A stretch of 64,000 nucleotides of DNA from Epidermidibacterium keratini (GCF_009834025.1 NZ_CP047156.1:2108001-2172000); one strand, 5' to 3'; numbered from the stretch's first letter, positions 8,068 through 16,950 are shown. Translations and numbers: made by a program. The notes: a model not told the origin generated them from the letters alone.

Positions 8068-9314
8068 GACTCGGGTGAGCGATCGCGGATCAGGCCGCGA
8101 GCGATCGCGTTGCGCTGGATCTGCGTCGTACCAGCGGGAATGCGCAGGTTGCGGGCGACTCGAAAGAGCTTCTCTTCCGGGGAGCCCAGCTCGAGACCGC
8201 GTGCGCCGCGCAGCTGGACGGCATTGTCGGCGACCCGGAAGAACGCTTCGTCGTTGATGATCTTGATCAGGCTGATCAGCCGCGGGGCCTCCGGGTGCAG
8301 TGGGATCGCATACGGGCCGAGCTCGTCGAGTCGGGCCTGTGCCACCAGCGAGGTCGCGCGGGCCTGGTAGACGTCAGCGTCCATAGCGGCCAGCAGGTGC
8401 TGCACCGACTGCAGGTCGGCCAGTGGTGCTCCTCCTGAGCGGCGCCGTGCGGCGTACTCGACGGCTCGGTCCAGCAGCCACGCACCCCAGCCGGCGTCCA
8501 TGCCGCCGCGGCACATGCGCCGCCAGTTGATCCATGCCATCGCGAGCGCGAACCCGTCGCCGATCTCGCCCACGACGTTGTCGGCGGGGATGCGCACGTC
8601 CTCGAATGTGAGCCCTCCGGTCAGCCCGTCGTTCATCATGGTCGCCATGTCCGGTCCGCGGGTCACACCCGGAGCATCGCCGTCGACCAGGAACATCGAC
8701 AACGACGCTGTGCCGGCTCCGGGTTCGGTGATAGCGACGACCTGGAGTACGTCGGCGTAGTGGGCGTTGGTGATCCATGCCTTGCGTCCGTTGAGGATCC
8801 AGTCGTCACCGTCGCGGGTCGCCCAGGTCGACATGCCGAGCACGTCCGATCCGACGTCGGGCTCGGTGTTGGCAAACGCGGCCGTGATCTCGCCGCGGAC
8901 CAGCGGGGTCAGGTACTTCTCGCGCGCCGCGTCAGAGCAGTGCTCGATCGCGGGGTTGGGGCCTTCGGTCCAGGCAAGTGCGGCGAGCCCGAGCCCGAGA
9001 CCGGAGTGCCGGTAGACGAACTCCTCCACGTGGTGCATCTCGGTGCGCGAGAACCCGCCGCCGCCGGCCTCGACCGAGTTGTGCGGCGCGTAGAGACCTG
9101 CCGCTCCAGCGCGGCGCTGGACCTCGCGCCGCGCTTCCCAGACTTCCGGGTGCATCCGGCCGGCCTCGTCGAGGCGGGGTACGGCGGGTGTGCCCACGTC
9201 CTTCGCCGCGAGCGCTGACTCGAGCTCGGCGACGTCTTCGTCGAGGAACCGCGCAAAGCGCGCCTCGTAGTCGTCGACGCGCTCGGTCCTGCCGATCTCA
9301 CCCGTTGCTGCCAC
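8064..9314 (-). CDS. Acyl-CoA dehydrogenase family flavoprotein
   Basis: This 416-residue protein spans the full acyl-CoA dehydrogenase fold. It has an N-terminal helical part with HHVEEFVYRHSG, the flavin/beta-domain segment AAFANTEPDVGSD, WILNGRKAWITNA, and a C-terminal LRGARGLELGSPEEKLFR followed by GTTQIQRNAIARGL. It oxidises an acyl-CoA thioester using FAD and an ETF partner. It is the first gene of the three-gene operon, and a 51-bp palindrome lies just upstream. The acyl chain cannot be read from sequence. Confidence 0.92.
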   Translation of the reverse strand: MAATGEIGRTERVDDYEARFARFLDEDVAELESALAAKDVGTPAVPRLDEAGRMHPEVWEARREVQRRAGAAGLYAPHNSVEAGGGGFSRTEMHHVEEFVYRHSGLGLGLAALAWTEGPNPAIEHCSDAAREKYLTPLVRGEITAAFANTEPDVGSDVLGMSTWATRDGDDWILNGRKAWITNAHYADVLQVVAITEPGAGTASLSMFLVDGDAPGVTRGPDMATMMNDGLTGGLTFEDVRIPADNVVGEIGDGFALAMAWINWRRMCRGGMDAGWGAWLLDRAVEYAARRRSGGAPLADLQSVQHLLAAMDADVYQARATSLVAQARLDELGPYAIPLHPEAPRLISLIKIINDEAFFRVADNAVQLRGARGLELGSPEEKLFRVARNLRIPAGTTQIQRNAIARGLIRDRSPES

Positions 9315-9371
9315 CGCTTGCCTCCAGCTCTGTCAGTGTCGCTGGCGACCGCGCTGAAATCGCGCGGAGGC

Positions 9372-9422
9372 GATAGCGCGTAGCGTTTGCGTCACCAGGT
9401 GACTGAAACGCTACGCGTTATC
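9372..9422. promoter_or_regulatory. 51-bp near-perfect palindrome upstream of the acyl-CoA dehydrogenase operon
   Basis: The palindrome is centred on base 9397. GATA (9372) pairs with TATC (9422), CGCGTAGCGTTT (9377-9388) with AAACGCTACGCG (9406-9417), and GTCACC with GGTGAC around a single A. Only three base pairs are unmatched. It starts 58 bp upstream of the acyl-CoA dehydrogenase start and ends 4 bp before the nfo stop. No T-tract follows on either strand, so an operator for a dimeric regulator is at least as likely as a terminator. Confidence 0.7.
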
Positions 9423-9425
9423 CGC

Positions 9426-10205
9426 TCAGAGGCCGCCGCGCAGCAGCGCGATGTCGTCGGCCTGGTGCTCACCCGGCGTCTCGACAACCACCGGGGCGCC
9501 GGCCGCGCGTACGACGTCGATCAACAGCTGCGGGTCGATCGTGCCCTTGCCGATCGTCGCGTGGCGGTCGCGGCGCGAGTCAAACTCATCGCGCGAGTCG
9601 TTGCAGTGCACCAGGTCGATCCGGCCAGTGATGGCCATGACCTTGTCGACGACGGTGCCCAGGTCGATGCCTCCGGCGTACGCGTGGCAAGTGTCGAGGC
9701 AGAAGCCGGGGTTATAGTCACCGATCGCATCCCACAGCCGGGCCAGCTCATCAAGCGTGCGAGCCATCGACTTGTCGCCGCCCGCGGTGTTCTCAATCAG
9801 GATCGGGGTGTCGAATCCGCCGTACTTCTCATGAGCCTCAGCAAAAGCCTTGCGCCAGTTATCAACGCCGACCTCCGGGTCGTCGTCCTTGGTGACGTGA
9901 CCGCCGTGCACGATCAGCCCGGTCGCGCCCACGGTCGCCGCCGCCGTCGCGTGTTCGCGCATCAGCTTGCGGCTGGGGATGCGGATGCGGTTGTTGGTGC
10001 TCGCCAGGTTGAGCCGATAAGGCCCGTGGATGAACACCTCCACGTCGGACGCCGCGATCTGCGCGGCGTCGTCGCGCTCGACGGGCGTCTTCCACGCCTG
10101 CGGGTCAGACAGGAAGAACTGGACGACCTCCGCGTCGCTTTCGGCAGCGGCCTCCAGCGGGTCGCCGTCGCGGACATGGGCACCGATCTTGATCTTGCTG
10201 CTCAC
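9426..10205 (-). CDS. nfo: Deoxyribonuclease IV (AP endonuclease family 2)
   Basis: This TIM-barrel endonuclease IV cleaves DNA 5' of abasic sites in base excision repair. Zinc-ligand segments are recognisable: FIHGPYRLNLA, GLIVHGGHVTK, ILIENTAGG, FCLDTCHAYAGG, LVHCNDSRD followed by RRDRHATIGKG, and VVVETPGEH. Longer in-frame starts exist at 10235 and 10328, but the latter overlaps the divergent peptidase gene. The GTG at 10205 gives the expected N-terminus (V/M)SSKIKIGAHV and a 259-residue protein of normal length. About 86 bp separate it from the divergent M3 peptidase. Confidence 0.92.
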   Translation of the reverse strand: MSSKIKIGAHVRDGDPLEAAAESDAEVVQFFLSDPQAWKTPVERDDAAQIAASDVEVFIHGPYRLNLASTNNRIRIPSRKLMREHATAAATVGATGLIVHGGHVTKDDDPEVGVDNWRKAFAEAHEKYGGFDTPILIENTAGGDKSMARTLDELARLWDAIGDYNPGFCLDTCHAYAGGIDLGTVVDKVMAITGRIDLVHCNDSRDEFDSRRDRHATIGKGTIDPQLLIDVVRAAGAPVVVETPGEHQADDIALLRGGL

Positions 10206-10291
10206 GGATCCGACCCTACCGGCGTACGCCGACATCAACCCCCGAGCCCGGTTGTCGAGATCGGAATTGACCGACCCAGTAGCGTCGGGGC

Positions 10292-12328
10292 ATGGCCAAT
10301 CCGCTTCTGCAGCAAAGCACGCTGCCATTTCAGCTTCCCGACTTCGCCGCGATCGACGTACCCGAGATCGAGGCTGCGCTCGATGAGGGCATGGCCAGGC
10401 AGCGCGAGGAGATTCGCGCCATCACCGACTCGACCGAGCCGGCAAACTTCGAGAACACCGTGCTCGCACTTGAGGCCAGCGGCGATGTGCTGCGTCGCAC
10501 TGCAAACGTCTTCTTCGCCCTCATCTCCTCCGATGCCACCGAAGGGCTGCGCGAGCTGGAAGCCGACGTCGTCCCGCGGTTGAGCGCACACGAGGACGCG
10601 ATCACGCTCGACCCCGTCCTCTTCGCCCGTATCGCCGAGGTGTACGCCGGCCGCGACGCACTGAGCGACGAAGACCGCAACCTGACCGAGCGCTACTACA
10701 CCGAGTTCACCCTCGCCGGCGCCGAGCTTGAGCCGAAGGACCAGGACCGGCTGCGCGAGCTGAACAGCGAGATAGCTGCGGCGCAGGCAGAGTTTCGCGC
10801 CAAGCTGCAGGCTGACACCAACGACAGCGCCGTACTCTTCGAAACGGCCGAAGAGCTCGACGGGCTGAGCGACGCCGAGTTGTCGGCGTGCGCGCGGGCG
10901 GCGTCCGACCGTGGCCTCGACGGCTACCTCGTCACGCTCGTGCTGCCGACAACCCAGCCATACTTGGCAACCTTGACCAATCGAGAGTCGCGGCGCCGCC
11001 TGTTCGAGGCTTCGATGGCGCGCGGCAGCCGCGGCAACGAGCACGACACAACCGCGACGGTGCAGCGCATCCTGCGGCTGCGTGCCGAGCGCGCGAAGCT
11101 GCTCGGCTACCCCAACCACGCGGCGTACGCCGTCGCCGACGCGTCGGCCGGCACCGTCGAGGCGATCGAGGAGCGCATCTACCCGATGGCGGCACCCGCC
11201 GCACGCAACGCCGACCGTGAACGTGAGCTGCTGCAGCAGCTCGCCGACCGCGAGCGGGCCGAGGCAGGCGCGGAGCCATTCGAGATCGCGGCGTGGGACT
11301 GGGCCTACTACTCCGACAAGGTGCGCGCCGAGCGGTACGCCGTCGACGCCTCGGCACTGCGCCCGTACTTCGAGTACGACCGCGTGCTGCGCGACGGGGT
11401 GTTCTTCGCTGCCAACGCCGTCTACGGCATGACGTTCGAGGAGCGCACCGATCTTTGCGGATATAGCCCGGATGTGCGCGTATTTGAGGTCAAGGACAAG
11501 GACGGATCGTCGCTCGGCCTCTTCTTGCACGATGTCTACACCCGCGATGCCAAGCGTGGTGGGGCGTGGATGAACAACTTCGTCGACCAGTCTGGCTTCG
11601 AGCAGACCCTCCCGGTCGTGTGCAACAACCTCAACGTGCCCAAGCCTGCCGACGGCGAGCCGACGCTGCTGACGCTCGACGAGGTCCGCACGCTGTTTCA
11701 CGAGTTCGGGCACGCCATCCACGGGCTGCTGTCGGACTGCCGCTACGCCCACGTGTCGGGTACGTCGGTGCCGCGTGACTTCGTCGAGTTTCCCAGCCAG
11801 GTCAACGAAATGTGGATCGAATGGCCGGAGGTCATCGCCAACTACGCCGTCCACCACCAGACCGGTGAGCCGCTCGACCCGGCGGTCGTCGAACGCCTTC
11901 GTGAGTCCGCGCAGTGGGGCGAAGGTTACGAGACTTCGGCATACCTCGGAGCCGCACTGCTCGATCAGGAGCTGCACAAGACGACCGAGCCCATCGAGGA
12001 CCTCGCGGCGTTTCAGGCTGAGGCGCTGCGCCGGATCGGGCTCGACAACCCAGCGGTGCCCCCGCGCTACGGCACGGCGTACTTCAACCACGCCTTCGGT
12101 GGCGGGTACGACGCCCGCTACTACTCCTACATCTGGAGTGAGGTGCTCGATGCCGACACCGTGGCCTGGTTTGTAGACAACGGCGGGCTGCGCCCGGAAA
12201 ACGGCGATCGGTTCCGTGATGAGCTGCTATCGCGTGGGCGCAGTCGCGATCCGATGGAGTCCTACCGCCAGTTCCGCGGGCGCGACCCGGAGGTCGAGCC
12301 CCTCCTCGAGCGCCGGGGCCTGGTTTAA
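10292..12328 (+). CDS. M3 family metallopeptidase (oligopeptidase A/Dcp type)
   Basis: This is a 678-residue thimet-family zinc peptidase that degrades short peptides in the cytoplasm. The zinc motif is HEFGH at residues 470-474 in TLFHEFGHAIHG, and downstream EFPSQVNEMW supplies the third ligand glutamate. The C-terminal YYSYIWSEVLDAD segment and full length fit peptidyl-dipeptidase Dcp or oligopeptidase A. There is no signal peptide. Which of the two activities it has cannot be decided by eye. It starts the plus-strand block, and the mycofactocin-type SDR begins 34 bp after its stop. Confidence 0.94.
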   Translation: MANPLLQQSTLPFQLPDFAAIDVPEIEAALDEGMARQREEIRAITDSTEPANFENTVLALEASGDVLRRTANVFFALISSDATEGLRELEADVVPRLSAHEDAITLDPVLFARIAEVYAGRDALSDEDRNLTERYYTEFTLAGAELEPKDQDRLRELNSEIAAAQAEFRAKLQADTNDSAVLFETAEELDGLSDAELSACARAASDRGLDGYLVTLVLPTTQPYLATLTNRESRRRLFEASMARGSRGNEHDTTATVQRILRLRAERAKLLGYPNHAAYAVADASAGTVEAIEERIYPMAAPAARNADRERELLQQLADRERAEAGAEPFEIAAWDWAYYSDKVRAERYAVDASALRPYFEYDRVLRDGVFFAANAVYGMTFEERTDLCGYSPDVRVFEVKDKDGSSLGLFLHDVYTRDAKRGGAWMNNFVDQSGFEQTLPVVCNNLNVPKPADGEPTLLTLDEVRTLFHEFGHAIHGLLSDCRYAHVSGTSVPRDFVEFPSQVNEMWIEWPEVIANYAVHHQTGEPLDPAVVERLRESAQWGEGYETSAYLGAALLDQELHKTTEPIEDLAAFQAEALRRIGLDNPAVPPRYGTAYFNHAFGGGYDARYYSYIWSEVLDADTVAWFVDNGGLRPENGDRFRDELLSRGRSRDPMESYRQFRGRDPEVEPLLERRGLV

Positions 12329-12362
12329 GTGACCGAATAGCGAAAACAAGGGAGACGCACTC

Positions 12363-13190
12363 ATGGGACGAGTTGACGGCAAGGTCGCGTTTATTACTGG
12401 AGCGGCGCGCGGACAAGGACGAGCGCATGCGATTCGGTTGGCACAGGAAGGTGCCGACATCATCGCGATCGACCTGTGCGATGACATTCCCAACGTCTCC
12501 TACGAGTCGGCGACGCCGGAGGATCTGGCCGAGACAGTCCGTCAGGTGGAGGCGCTTGGCCGGCGCATCATCGCCAGCCAAGTCGACGTACGCGACCGCG
12601 ACGGTATGAAGAAGGCGATCGACGAGGGCGTCGCGCAGCTCGGAAAGCTCGACATCGTCGTGGCGAATGCGGGCATCTGCGTGATCGCTCCGTGGGACCA
12701 GACCTCGGTCGAGGTCTGGGATCAGACGATCGGCACCAACCTCACCGGCGTGTGGAACACGGTGCAGCTTGCCGCGCCGCATCTGGTCGAGAACGGCGGA
12801 GGATCGATGATCCTCACCAGCTCGGCGGCCGGGCTGAAGGGCCTGCCCTTCCTCACCGCCTACGTCGCTGCGAAGCACGGAGTCGTCGGCATCATGCGCG
12901 GGTTCGCGACCGAGCTCGCCCAGCACAACATCCGGGTCAACTCGGTGCATCCCACGGGTGTGGACACCCCGATGGGAGGCGCCGGCGAAGATAGCGAGGC
13001 CGCAACCGCCGCGTTTCAGCAGCTCGTGGGGACCAACCCTCGGGTCGGGCCGATGATGATGAACCTGCTCCCGGTGGAGATCACCGAGTCGAATGACATC
13101 GCCAACGCGGTGCTCTTCCTCGCCTCCGACGAGTCGCGTTACGTGACGAGCCTGGCGATGGCGGTCGACGCCGGCAACTCCCGGTTCTGA
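12363..13190 (+). CDS. Mycofactocin-coupled SDR family oxidoreductase
   Basis: This is a 275-residue SDR of the carveol-dehydrogenase/mycofactocin subfamily. It has ITGAARGQGRAHA at the cofactor loop, then the diagnostic insert AIDLCDDIPNVSYESAT before DLAETVRQVEA, VANAGI in the middle and Y-V-A-A-K as catalytic pair. The long C-terminal segment (VHPTGVDTPM to VTSLAMAVDAGNS) fits. Members carry a tightly bound nicotinamide reoxidised by mycofactocin. The mycofactocin maturation genes are not in the window, so the dependence is inferred from family membership. RBS AAGGGAGA precedes the ATG. Confidence 0.9.
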   Translation: MGRVDGKVAFITGAARGQGRAHAIRLAQEGADIIAIDLCDDIPNVSYESATPEDLAETVRQVEALGRRIIASQVDVRDRDGMKKAIDEGVAQLGKLDIVVANAGICVIAPWDQTSVEVWDQTIGTNLTGVWNTVQLAAPHLVENGGGSMILTSSAAGLKGLPFLTAYVAAKHGVVGIMRGFATELAQHNIRVNSVHPTGVDTPMGGAGEDSEAATAAFQQLVGTNPRVGPMMMNLLPVEITESNDIANAVLFLASDESRYVTSLAMAVDAGNSRF

Positions 13191-13210
13191 CGGGCGACGG
13201 GCTGGAAACG

Positions 13211-13714
13211 ATGACTGACGAGAGACCGCAGCCGCCGTACCGCGGCGACGAACGCGAGACATTGCTGGGATTCTTGAGGTTTCTGCGCGAATCGGTCGCG
13301 CACAAATGTGATGGGCTGAGCGAGGAGCAGCTGCGGAGTACGCCGACCGTCAGCACGATGTCGCTGCTCGGGCTGGTCAACCATCTGGCCGACGTGGAGC
13401 GCTGGTGGTTCCAGCATGTCTTCCTCGGCCGCGACGTTGCGTTTGACTGGAGCGACGAAGATCCCGATGGTGAATGGACAGTTGACCTCGATCGTCCTAG
13501 CGCGGATGTGATCGCGGCGTACCGAGCGGAGTGCTCGGCCTCGGACGAGGTGATCGCCGAGCATGACTTCGATGCCCTCGCCGCGAAGTCGCGCTCCGAC
13601 GAGACCCGCAAGAGTCTGCGGTGGATCGTGGTGCACCTGGTCGAGGAGACCGGACGCCATGCCGGGCACGCCGACATCCTGCGCGAGGCGATCGACGGAT
13701 CCACCGGCGAGTGA
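13211..13714 (+). CDS. DinB/DUF664 family protein
   Basis: This is a 167-residue DinB-fold four-helix protein of the DUF664 type. Visible are LLGFLRFLRESVAHKCDGL, SLLGLVNHLADVERWWF and, near the end, VHLVEETGRHAGHADILREAID. The spaced histidines (NHL, VHL and GRHAGH) are the usual metal triad of these proteins. Related proteins include thiol-dependent (mycothiol or bacillithiol) transferases, but the function of DUF664 members is unknown. The stop overlaps the GTG of the PrmC-like gene, so the two are probably coupled. Confidence 0.85.
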   Translation: MTDERPQPPYRGDERETLLGFLRFLRESVAHKCDGLSEEQLRSTPTVSTMSLLGLVNHLADVERWWFQHVFLGRDVAFDWSDEDPDGEWTVDLDRPSADVIAAYRAECSASDEVIAEHDFDALAAKSRSDETRKSLRWIVVHLVEETGRHAGHADILREAIDGSTGE

Positions 13715-14478
13715 GCGATCTCGTCGCCCGGCTGCGCGCCGCGGGCTGCGTTTTCGCAGAAGACGAGGCTCGGATCCTCCTTGCCGAGCAGTACGACGCC
13801 GCGGCGCTCGAGCGCGCCGTTGCACGCCGGGTCGACGGTGAGCCACTGGAGCACATCGTCGGCTGGGTCGACTTCGGCTCGTGCCGGCTCGCGGTCGGCC
13901 CCGGTGTCTTTATCCCGCGCCAGCGCTCTCTTTTCCTTGCCTCCCAGGCGATATCGTCCCTCGCCGCTGAACCCAACGAGATCTTCGTGGAGGCGTACGC
14001 CGGCGTCGCGCCCATTGCCGCGACCGTCAGCCGCGCAGTACCAGGAGTGCGTGTGCACGCGGTCGAGCGCGCCGAGGCCGCCACGCAGTACGCCGCCGTC
14101 AACCTCCCGAACGGCCAGGTGCACGTGGGCGATTGCCTCCGACCGCTTCCGGCGTACCTCAGAGGCCGCGTCGCGGTCATCGCCGCGGTCCCGCCGTACG
14201 TCCCCGATGACGCGCTCGATTCGATGCCCGCCGAAGCCCGCGAGCATGAACCGCGTGAGACTCACCGGGGTGGGGCCGACGGGCTTGACGACGTTCGCCG
14301 GCTGGTCGGCGAAGCGCGCGACTGGCTGAGGCCGGGCGGCGTAGTGCTTGTTGAACTGCACCGCGACCAGGTGCCGGTCGCGATCTCTCACGCCAGCAAC
14401 CTCGGCTACGAGGCAAGCGCCCCAATCGGCGATGACGGGCAGACAGCGGTGTTGACGGCAGTCGCCGCGAGCTTGTGA
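13711..14478 (+). CDS. PrmC-related methyltransferase-like protein with degenerate motifs
   Basis: This 255-residue protein resembles the PrmC-related putative N5-glutamine methyltransferases. The order LEHIVGWVDFGSCRLAVGP, VFIPRQRS, MPAEAREHEPRETHRGGADGLD and WLRPGGVVLVELH matches that family. Two key motifs are altered. The SAM loop, normally D-x-G-x-G-x-G, reads VEAYAGVAPIA, and the catalytic NPPY or NAPY reads VPPY. It may have lost glutamine methylation or changed substrate. The start is the GTG overlapping the DUF664 stop. Confidence 0.8.
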   Translation: MSDLVARLRAAGCVFAEDEARILLAEQYDAAALERAVARRVDGEPLEHIVGWVDFGSCRLAVGPGVFIPRQRSLFLASQAISSLAAEPNEIFVEAYAGVAPIAATVSRAVPGVRVHAVERAEAATQYAAVNLPNGQVHVGDCLRPLPAYLRGRVAVIAAVPPYVPDDALDSMPAEAREHEPRETHRGGADGLDDVRRLVGEARDWLRPGGVVLVELHRDQVPVAISHASNLGYEASAPIGDDGQTAVLTAVAASL

Positions 14479-14506
14479 TGTCGCCGCCGCCTGTCACACT
14501 GCGCGC

Positions 14507-15352
14507 ATGAGATACGGCATCGTGATCACCGACCGCGAACCCACCCGATTCGTCGAGCTCGCACGGCGCGCCGAGGACGCTGGCTGGGACGCCGTCTTCT
14601 CGTGGGAGACCCACTATGGGTGGGATGCCTGGACTGGGCTGACCGCTGCCGCTACCGCGACGAGCACGCTGCGGCTTGGCACCATGCTGACGCCGGTCCC
14701 GAAATGGCTGCCGTGGCAGCTCGCGTCGGTCACCCGCACGCTCGATGAGCTCAGCGGCGGCCGCGTCATCCTGGCCTGCGGGCTCGGCGCGGTGCACGAA
14801 GGCTGGACCGCGTTTGAGGATGATCCCGGGCGTCGCGTGCGGGCGGAGAAGATGGACGAGATCCTCGACATCTGCTTCGGGCTGTGGAGCGGCGGCGCCG
14901 ACTTCGAGTACGACGGCACGCACTTCCGCGTGCGCCCGACCGAGATGTTCCAACCCGGACCTCCGGTTGCCCAGCCGCGGATCACCACCTGGTGCGTAGG
15001 GCTGACCGGAGCCCGCAAGTCAATGTCCCGGGCGGCCCGCTGCGACGGGCTGCTGCCCAACTTCGCCGGCGTCGGCCCGGAAACCGACAAGCTCACGGTC
15101 GACGACTGGGGCGCAGCGGTCACCGAGATCACCGCGCTGCGTGACGAGCTCGGCTACTCGGGCGAGTATGACGTCGTCGCCGAGGGTGCCTTCGCACTCG
15201 ATGAGTGGAGCCGGTGCCGTGAATACGCCGCCGACCTCGCTGAGCGCGGCTGCACTTGGTACGTCGACTCGTCCTGGTCGCAGATGGGCCAGCCCGACGA
15301 GGACGACGTACTGCGCGCCCGGATCGACGCCGGCCCGCCGCGCCCAGCCTGA
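14507..15352 (+). CDS. LLM class flavin-dependent oxidoreductase
   Basis: This is a 281-residue luciferase-like F420/FMN oxidoreductase. The TIM-barrel start RYGIVITDREPTRFVELARRAEDAGWDAVF, TLRLGTMLTPVPKWLPWQLA, TLDELSGGRVILACGLG and RRVRAEKMDEILDICFGLW are typical. Whether it uses F420 or FMN is not certain, though F420 is common in actinobacterial members. It follows the PrmC-like gene by 28 bp and may share its transcript. The substrate is unknown. Confidence 0.88.
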   Translation: MRYGIVITDREPTRFVELARRAEDAGWDAVFSWETHYGWDAWTGLTAAATATSTLRLGTMLTPVPKWLPWQLASVTRTLDELSGGRVILACGLGAVHEGWTAFEDDPGRRVRAEKMDEILDICFGLWSGGADFEYDGTHFRVRPTEMFQPGPPVAQPRITTWCVGLTGARKSMSRAARCDGLLPNFAGVGPETDKLTVDDWGAAVTEITALRDELGYSGEYDVVAEGAFALDEWSRCREYAADLAERGCTWYVDSSWSQMGQPDEDDVLRARIDAGPPRPA

Positions 15353-15457
15353 GCGAGCCTCTCACCTGCGGTTTTGCCGGCGTACGCGTCCTGAGTGGAT
15401 ACTCGGTGGGACAGGCCGAATCGACCCGGTTCGGCGCTTCGACGCACAGGAGGAGCT

Positions 15458-15613
15458 ATGTCGCAAGAACCCATCGACGACAACGAGCATGAGCTGACCG
15501 ACGACGAAGCAGTACGCATCGCCAAGGAGCAGACGGCGAGCACGTCCGAGAATGCCGACGAGGCAGACAAGGACTGGGAGGGTCGCGACGTAGAGGACCC
15601 CAAGCCGCTCTAA
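15458..15613 (+). CDS. Small acidic hypothetical protein (51 aa)
   Basis: A 51-residue, strongly acidic, lysine-poor protein begins at an ATG preceded by a strong AGGAGG seven bases away. It contains NEHELTDDEAVRIAKEQTAS and ends DVEDPKPL, with no hydrophobic segment or cysteine. The good RBS and the strong hairpin immediately after the stop argue for a real gene. I do not recognise a family. Confidence 0.65.
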   Translation: MSQEPIDDNEHELTDDEAVRIAKEQTASTSENADEADKDWEGRDVEDPKPL

Positions 15614-15624
15614 GACCGGCACAC

Positions 15625-15662
15625 CGCGACGGGGCCTGTCCGCCTGGACGGGCCCCGTCGCG
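15625..15662 (+). terminator. Strong GC hairpin terminator
   Basis: CGCGACGGGGCC (15625-15636) pairs perfectly with GGCCCCGTCGCG (15651-15662), and GTCC/GGAC can extend the stem inside the loop. It lies 12 bp after the small acidic protein and before the aminotransferase. There is no T-tract, as is common for actinobacterial hairpin terminators. Confidence 0.75.
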
Positions 15663-15711
15663 CGTCTGCGGCCCGGTTGCCCGGCGCCGGCCGGCCTAGC
15701 AGACTGGGGCC

Positions 15712-16950
15712 ATGGAGACCGCATTCTGGCACCCGCAAGCCCTGATGTCCCAAGTCAAGAACGACGAGATCGTCCTCGAACGCGGCGAAGGCAGCCACGT
15801 CTGGACCGACGACGGACGCAAGCTCTTTGATGCGACCGCAGGGCTCTGGTACGCCAACATCGGCCACGGCGACCAGCGGATCACCGATGCTGTCGTTCGC
15901 CAGATGAACCAGCTGGAGACCTTCCACGCCTTCGGCAACTTCGCCACCCCGATCACCAAGGCGCTGTGCGAGCGGATCGTCTCGCTCGCCCCGCTCGGCG
16001 ACGACGCCAAGGTCTTCCTCGCCTCCGGTGGAAGCGATGCGATCGACACCGCGGCCAAGCTGGCGCGTCGTTACTTCACCGCCGCCGGCGAGCCAAACCG
16101 CCGCATCCTCGTCTCGCGCGAGTACGGCTATCACGGGCTGCACGGCTTCGGCACGTCGCTGGGGTGGCTCCAGCCCAACCGCGAGGGGTACGGCGAGCTC
16201 GACCCGGACATCATCCGTGCCTCGGCGACCGACGCCGACGAGGTCGAGAAGCTCTTCATGAACACCGGCCCCGAGCTGATCGCCGCCTTCTTCTGCGAGC
16301 CGATCATCGGCGCGGGCGGTGCGATCTTCCCCGGCGAGGAGTACCTCAGCAAGGTGCGCGAACTATGCCGCCAGCACGGCATACTCTTCATCGCCGACGA
16401 GGTCATCACCGGATTCGGCCGCACCGGCCCGTGGTTTGCCTCCGAGCGGTTTGATCTGCAGCCGGACATGATCACCTTCGCCAAGGGCGTCACCAGCGGC
16501 TACCTGCCCGTGGGTGGCGTCGTCATCTCGCAGCGGGTGTGCGAGCCGTTCTGGGCCGACGGCTCCAACGAATGGTTCAAGCACGGGATGACCTACTCCG
16601 GGCACTCGACCTGCGCGGCGGCGGCGATGGCCAACCTCGACGTGATCGAAGCCGATGGACTGCTCGACCGCGTGCGCGAGCTGGAGCCCAAGCTCGACGA
16701 GGCGCTGCAGTCGCTGGCCGACCATCCCAACGTCGCGGAGATCCGCAGCGGCACCGGGCTCGTTGGTGCGGTCGTTGTCGACACCGCCGAGGCCGGTCAG
16801 GGGCTGTATGAGGGGTTGATGGCGAACGGCGTGATCAGCCGCAAGCTCGGCGACGGTCGGGCACTGCAGTATTCGCCGCCGTTTGTGATGACCGACGACG
16901 AGCTCGCCTGGCTGACCGAGCAAACCCGCGCCGCCCTCGACACGCTCTAG
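15712..16950 (+). CDS. Class III (fold type I) PLP aminotransferase
   Basis: This 412-residue omega-aminotransferase family protein transfers an amino group between an omega-amino acid or amine and an oxo acid. The PLP lysine is K258 in TFAKGVTSGY. The ring-nitrogen aspartate is D229 in FIADEVITGFGRTG, and SGGSDAIDTAAKLAR forms the phosphate cup. RBS is weak and the start is set by the METAFWHP N-terminus. Substrates of the family include beta-alanine, GABA, putrescine and taurine; neighbours do not decide between them. The dispersed repeat block starts just after the stop. Confidence 0.92.
   Translation: METAFWHPQALMSQVKNDEIVLERGEGSHVWTDDGRKLFDATAGLWYANIGHGDQRITDAVVRQMNQLETFHAFGNFATPITKALCERIVSLAPLGDDAKVFLASGGSDAIDTAAKLARRYFTAAGEPNRRILVSREYGYHGLHGFGTSLGWLQPNREGYGELDPDIIRASATDADEVEKLFMNTGPELIAAFFCEPIIGAGGAIFPGEEYLSKVRELCRQHGILFIADEVITGFGRTGPWFASERFDLQPDMITFAKGVTSGYLPVGGVVISQRVCEPFWADGSNEWFKHGMTYSGHSTCAAAAMANLDVIEADGLLDRVRELEPKLDEALQSLADHPNVAEIRSGTGLVGAVVVDTAEAGQGLYEGLMANGVISRKLGDGRALQYSPPFVMTDDELAWLTEQTRAALDTL

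Noticed and set aside
10235-12091. Long minus-strand frame opposite the M3 peptidase
   Set aside because: The peptidase frame has a complete family sequence with HEFGH; the antisense frame has no recognisable domain and is a GC-rich shadow.
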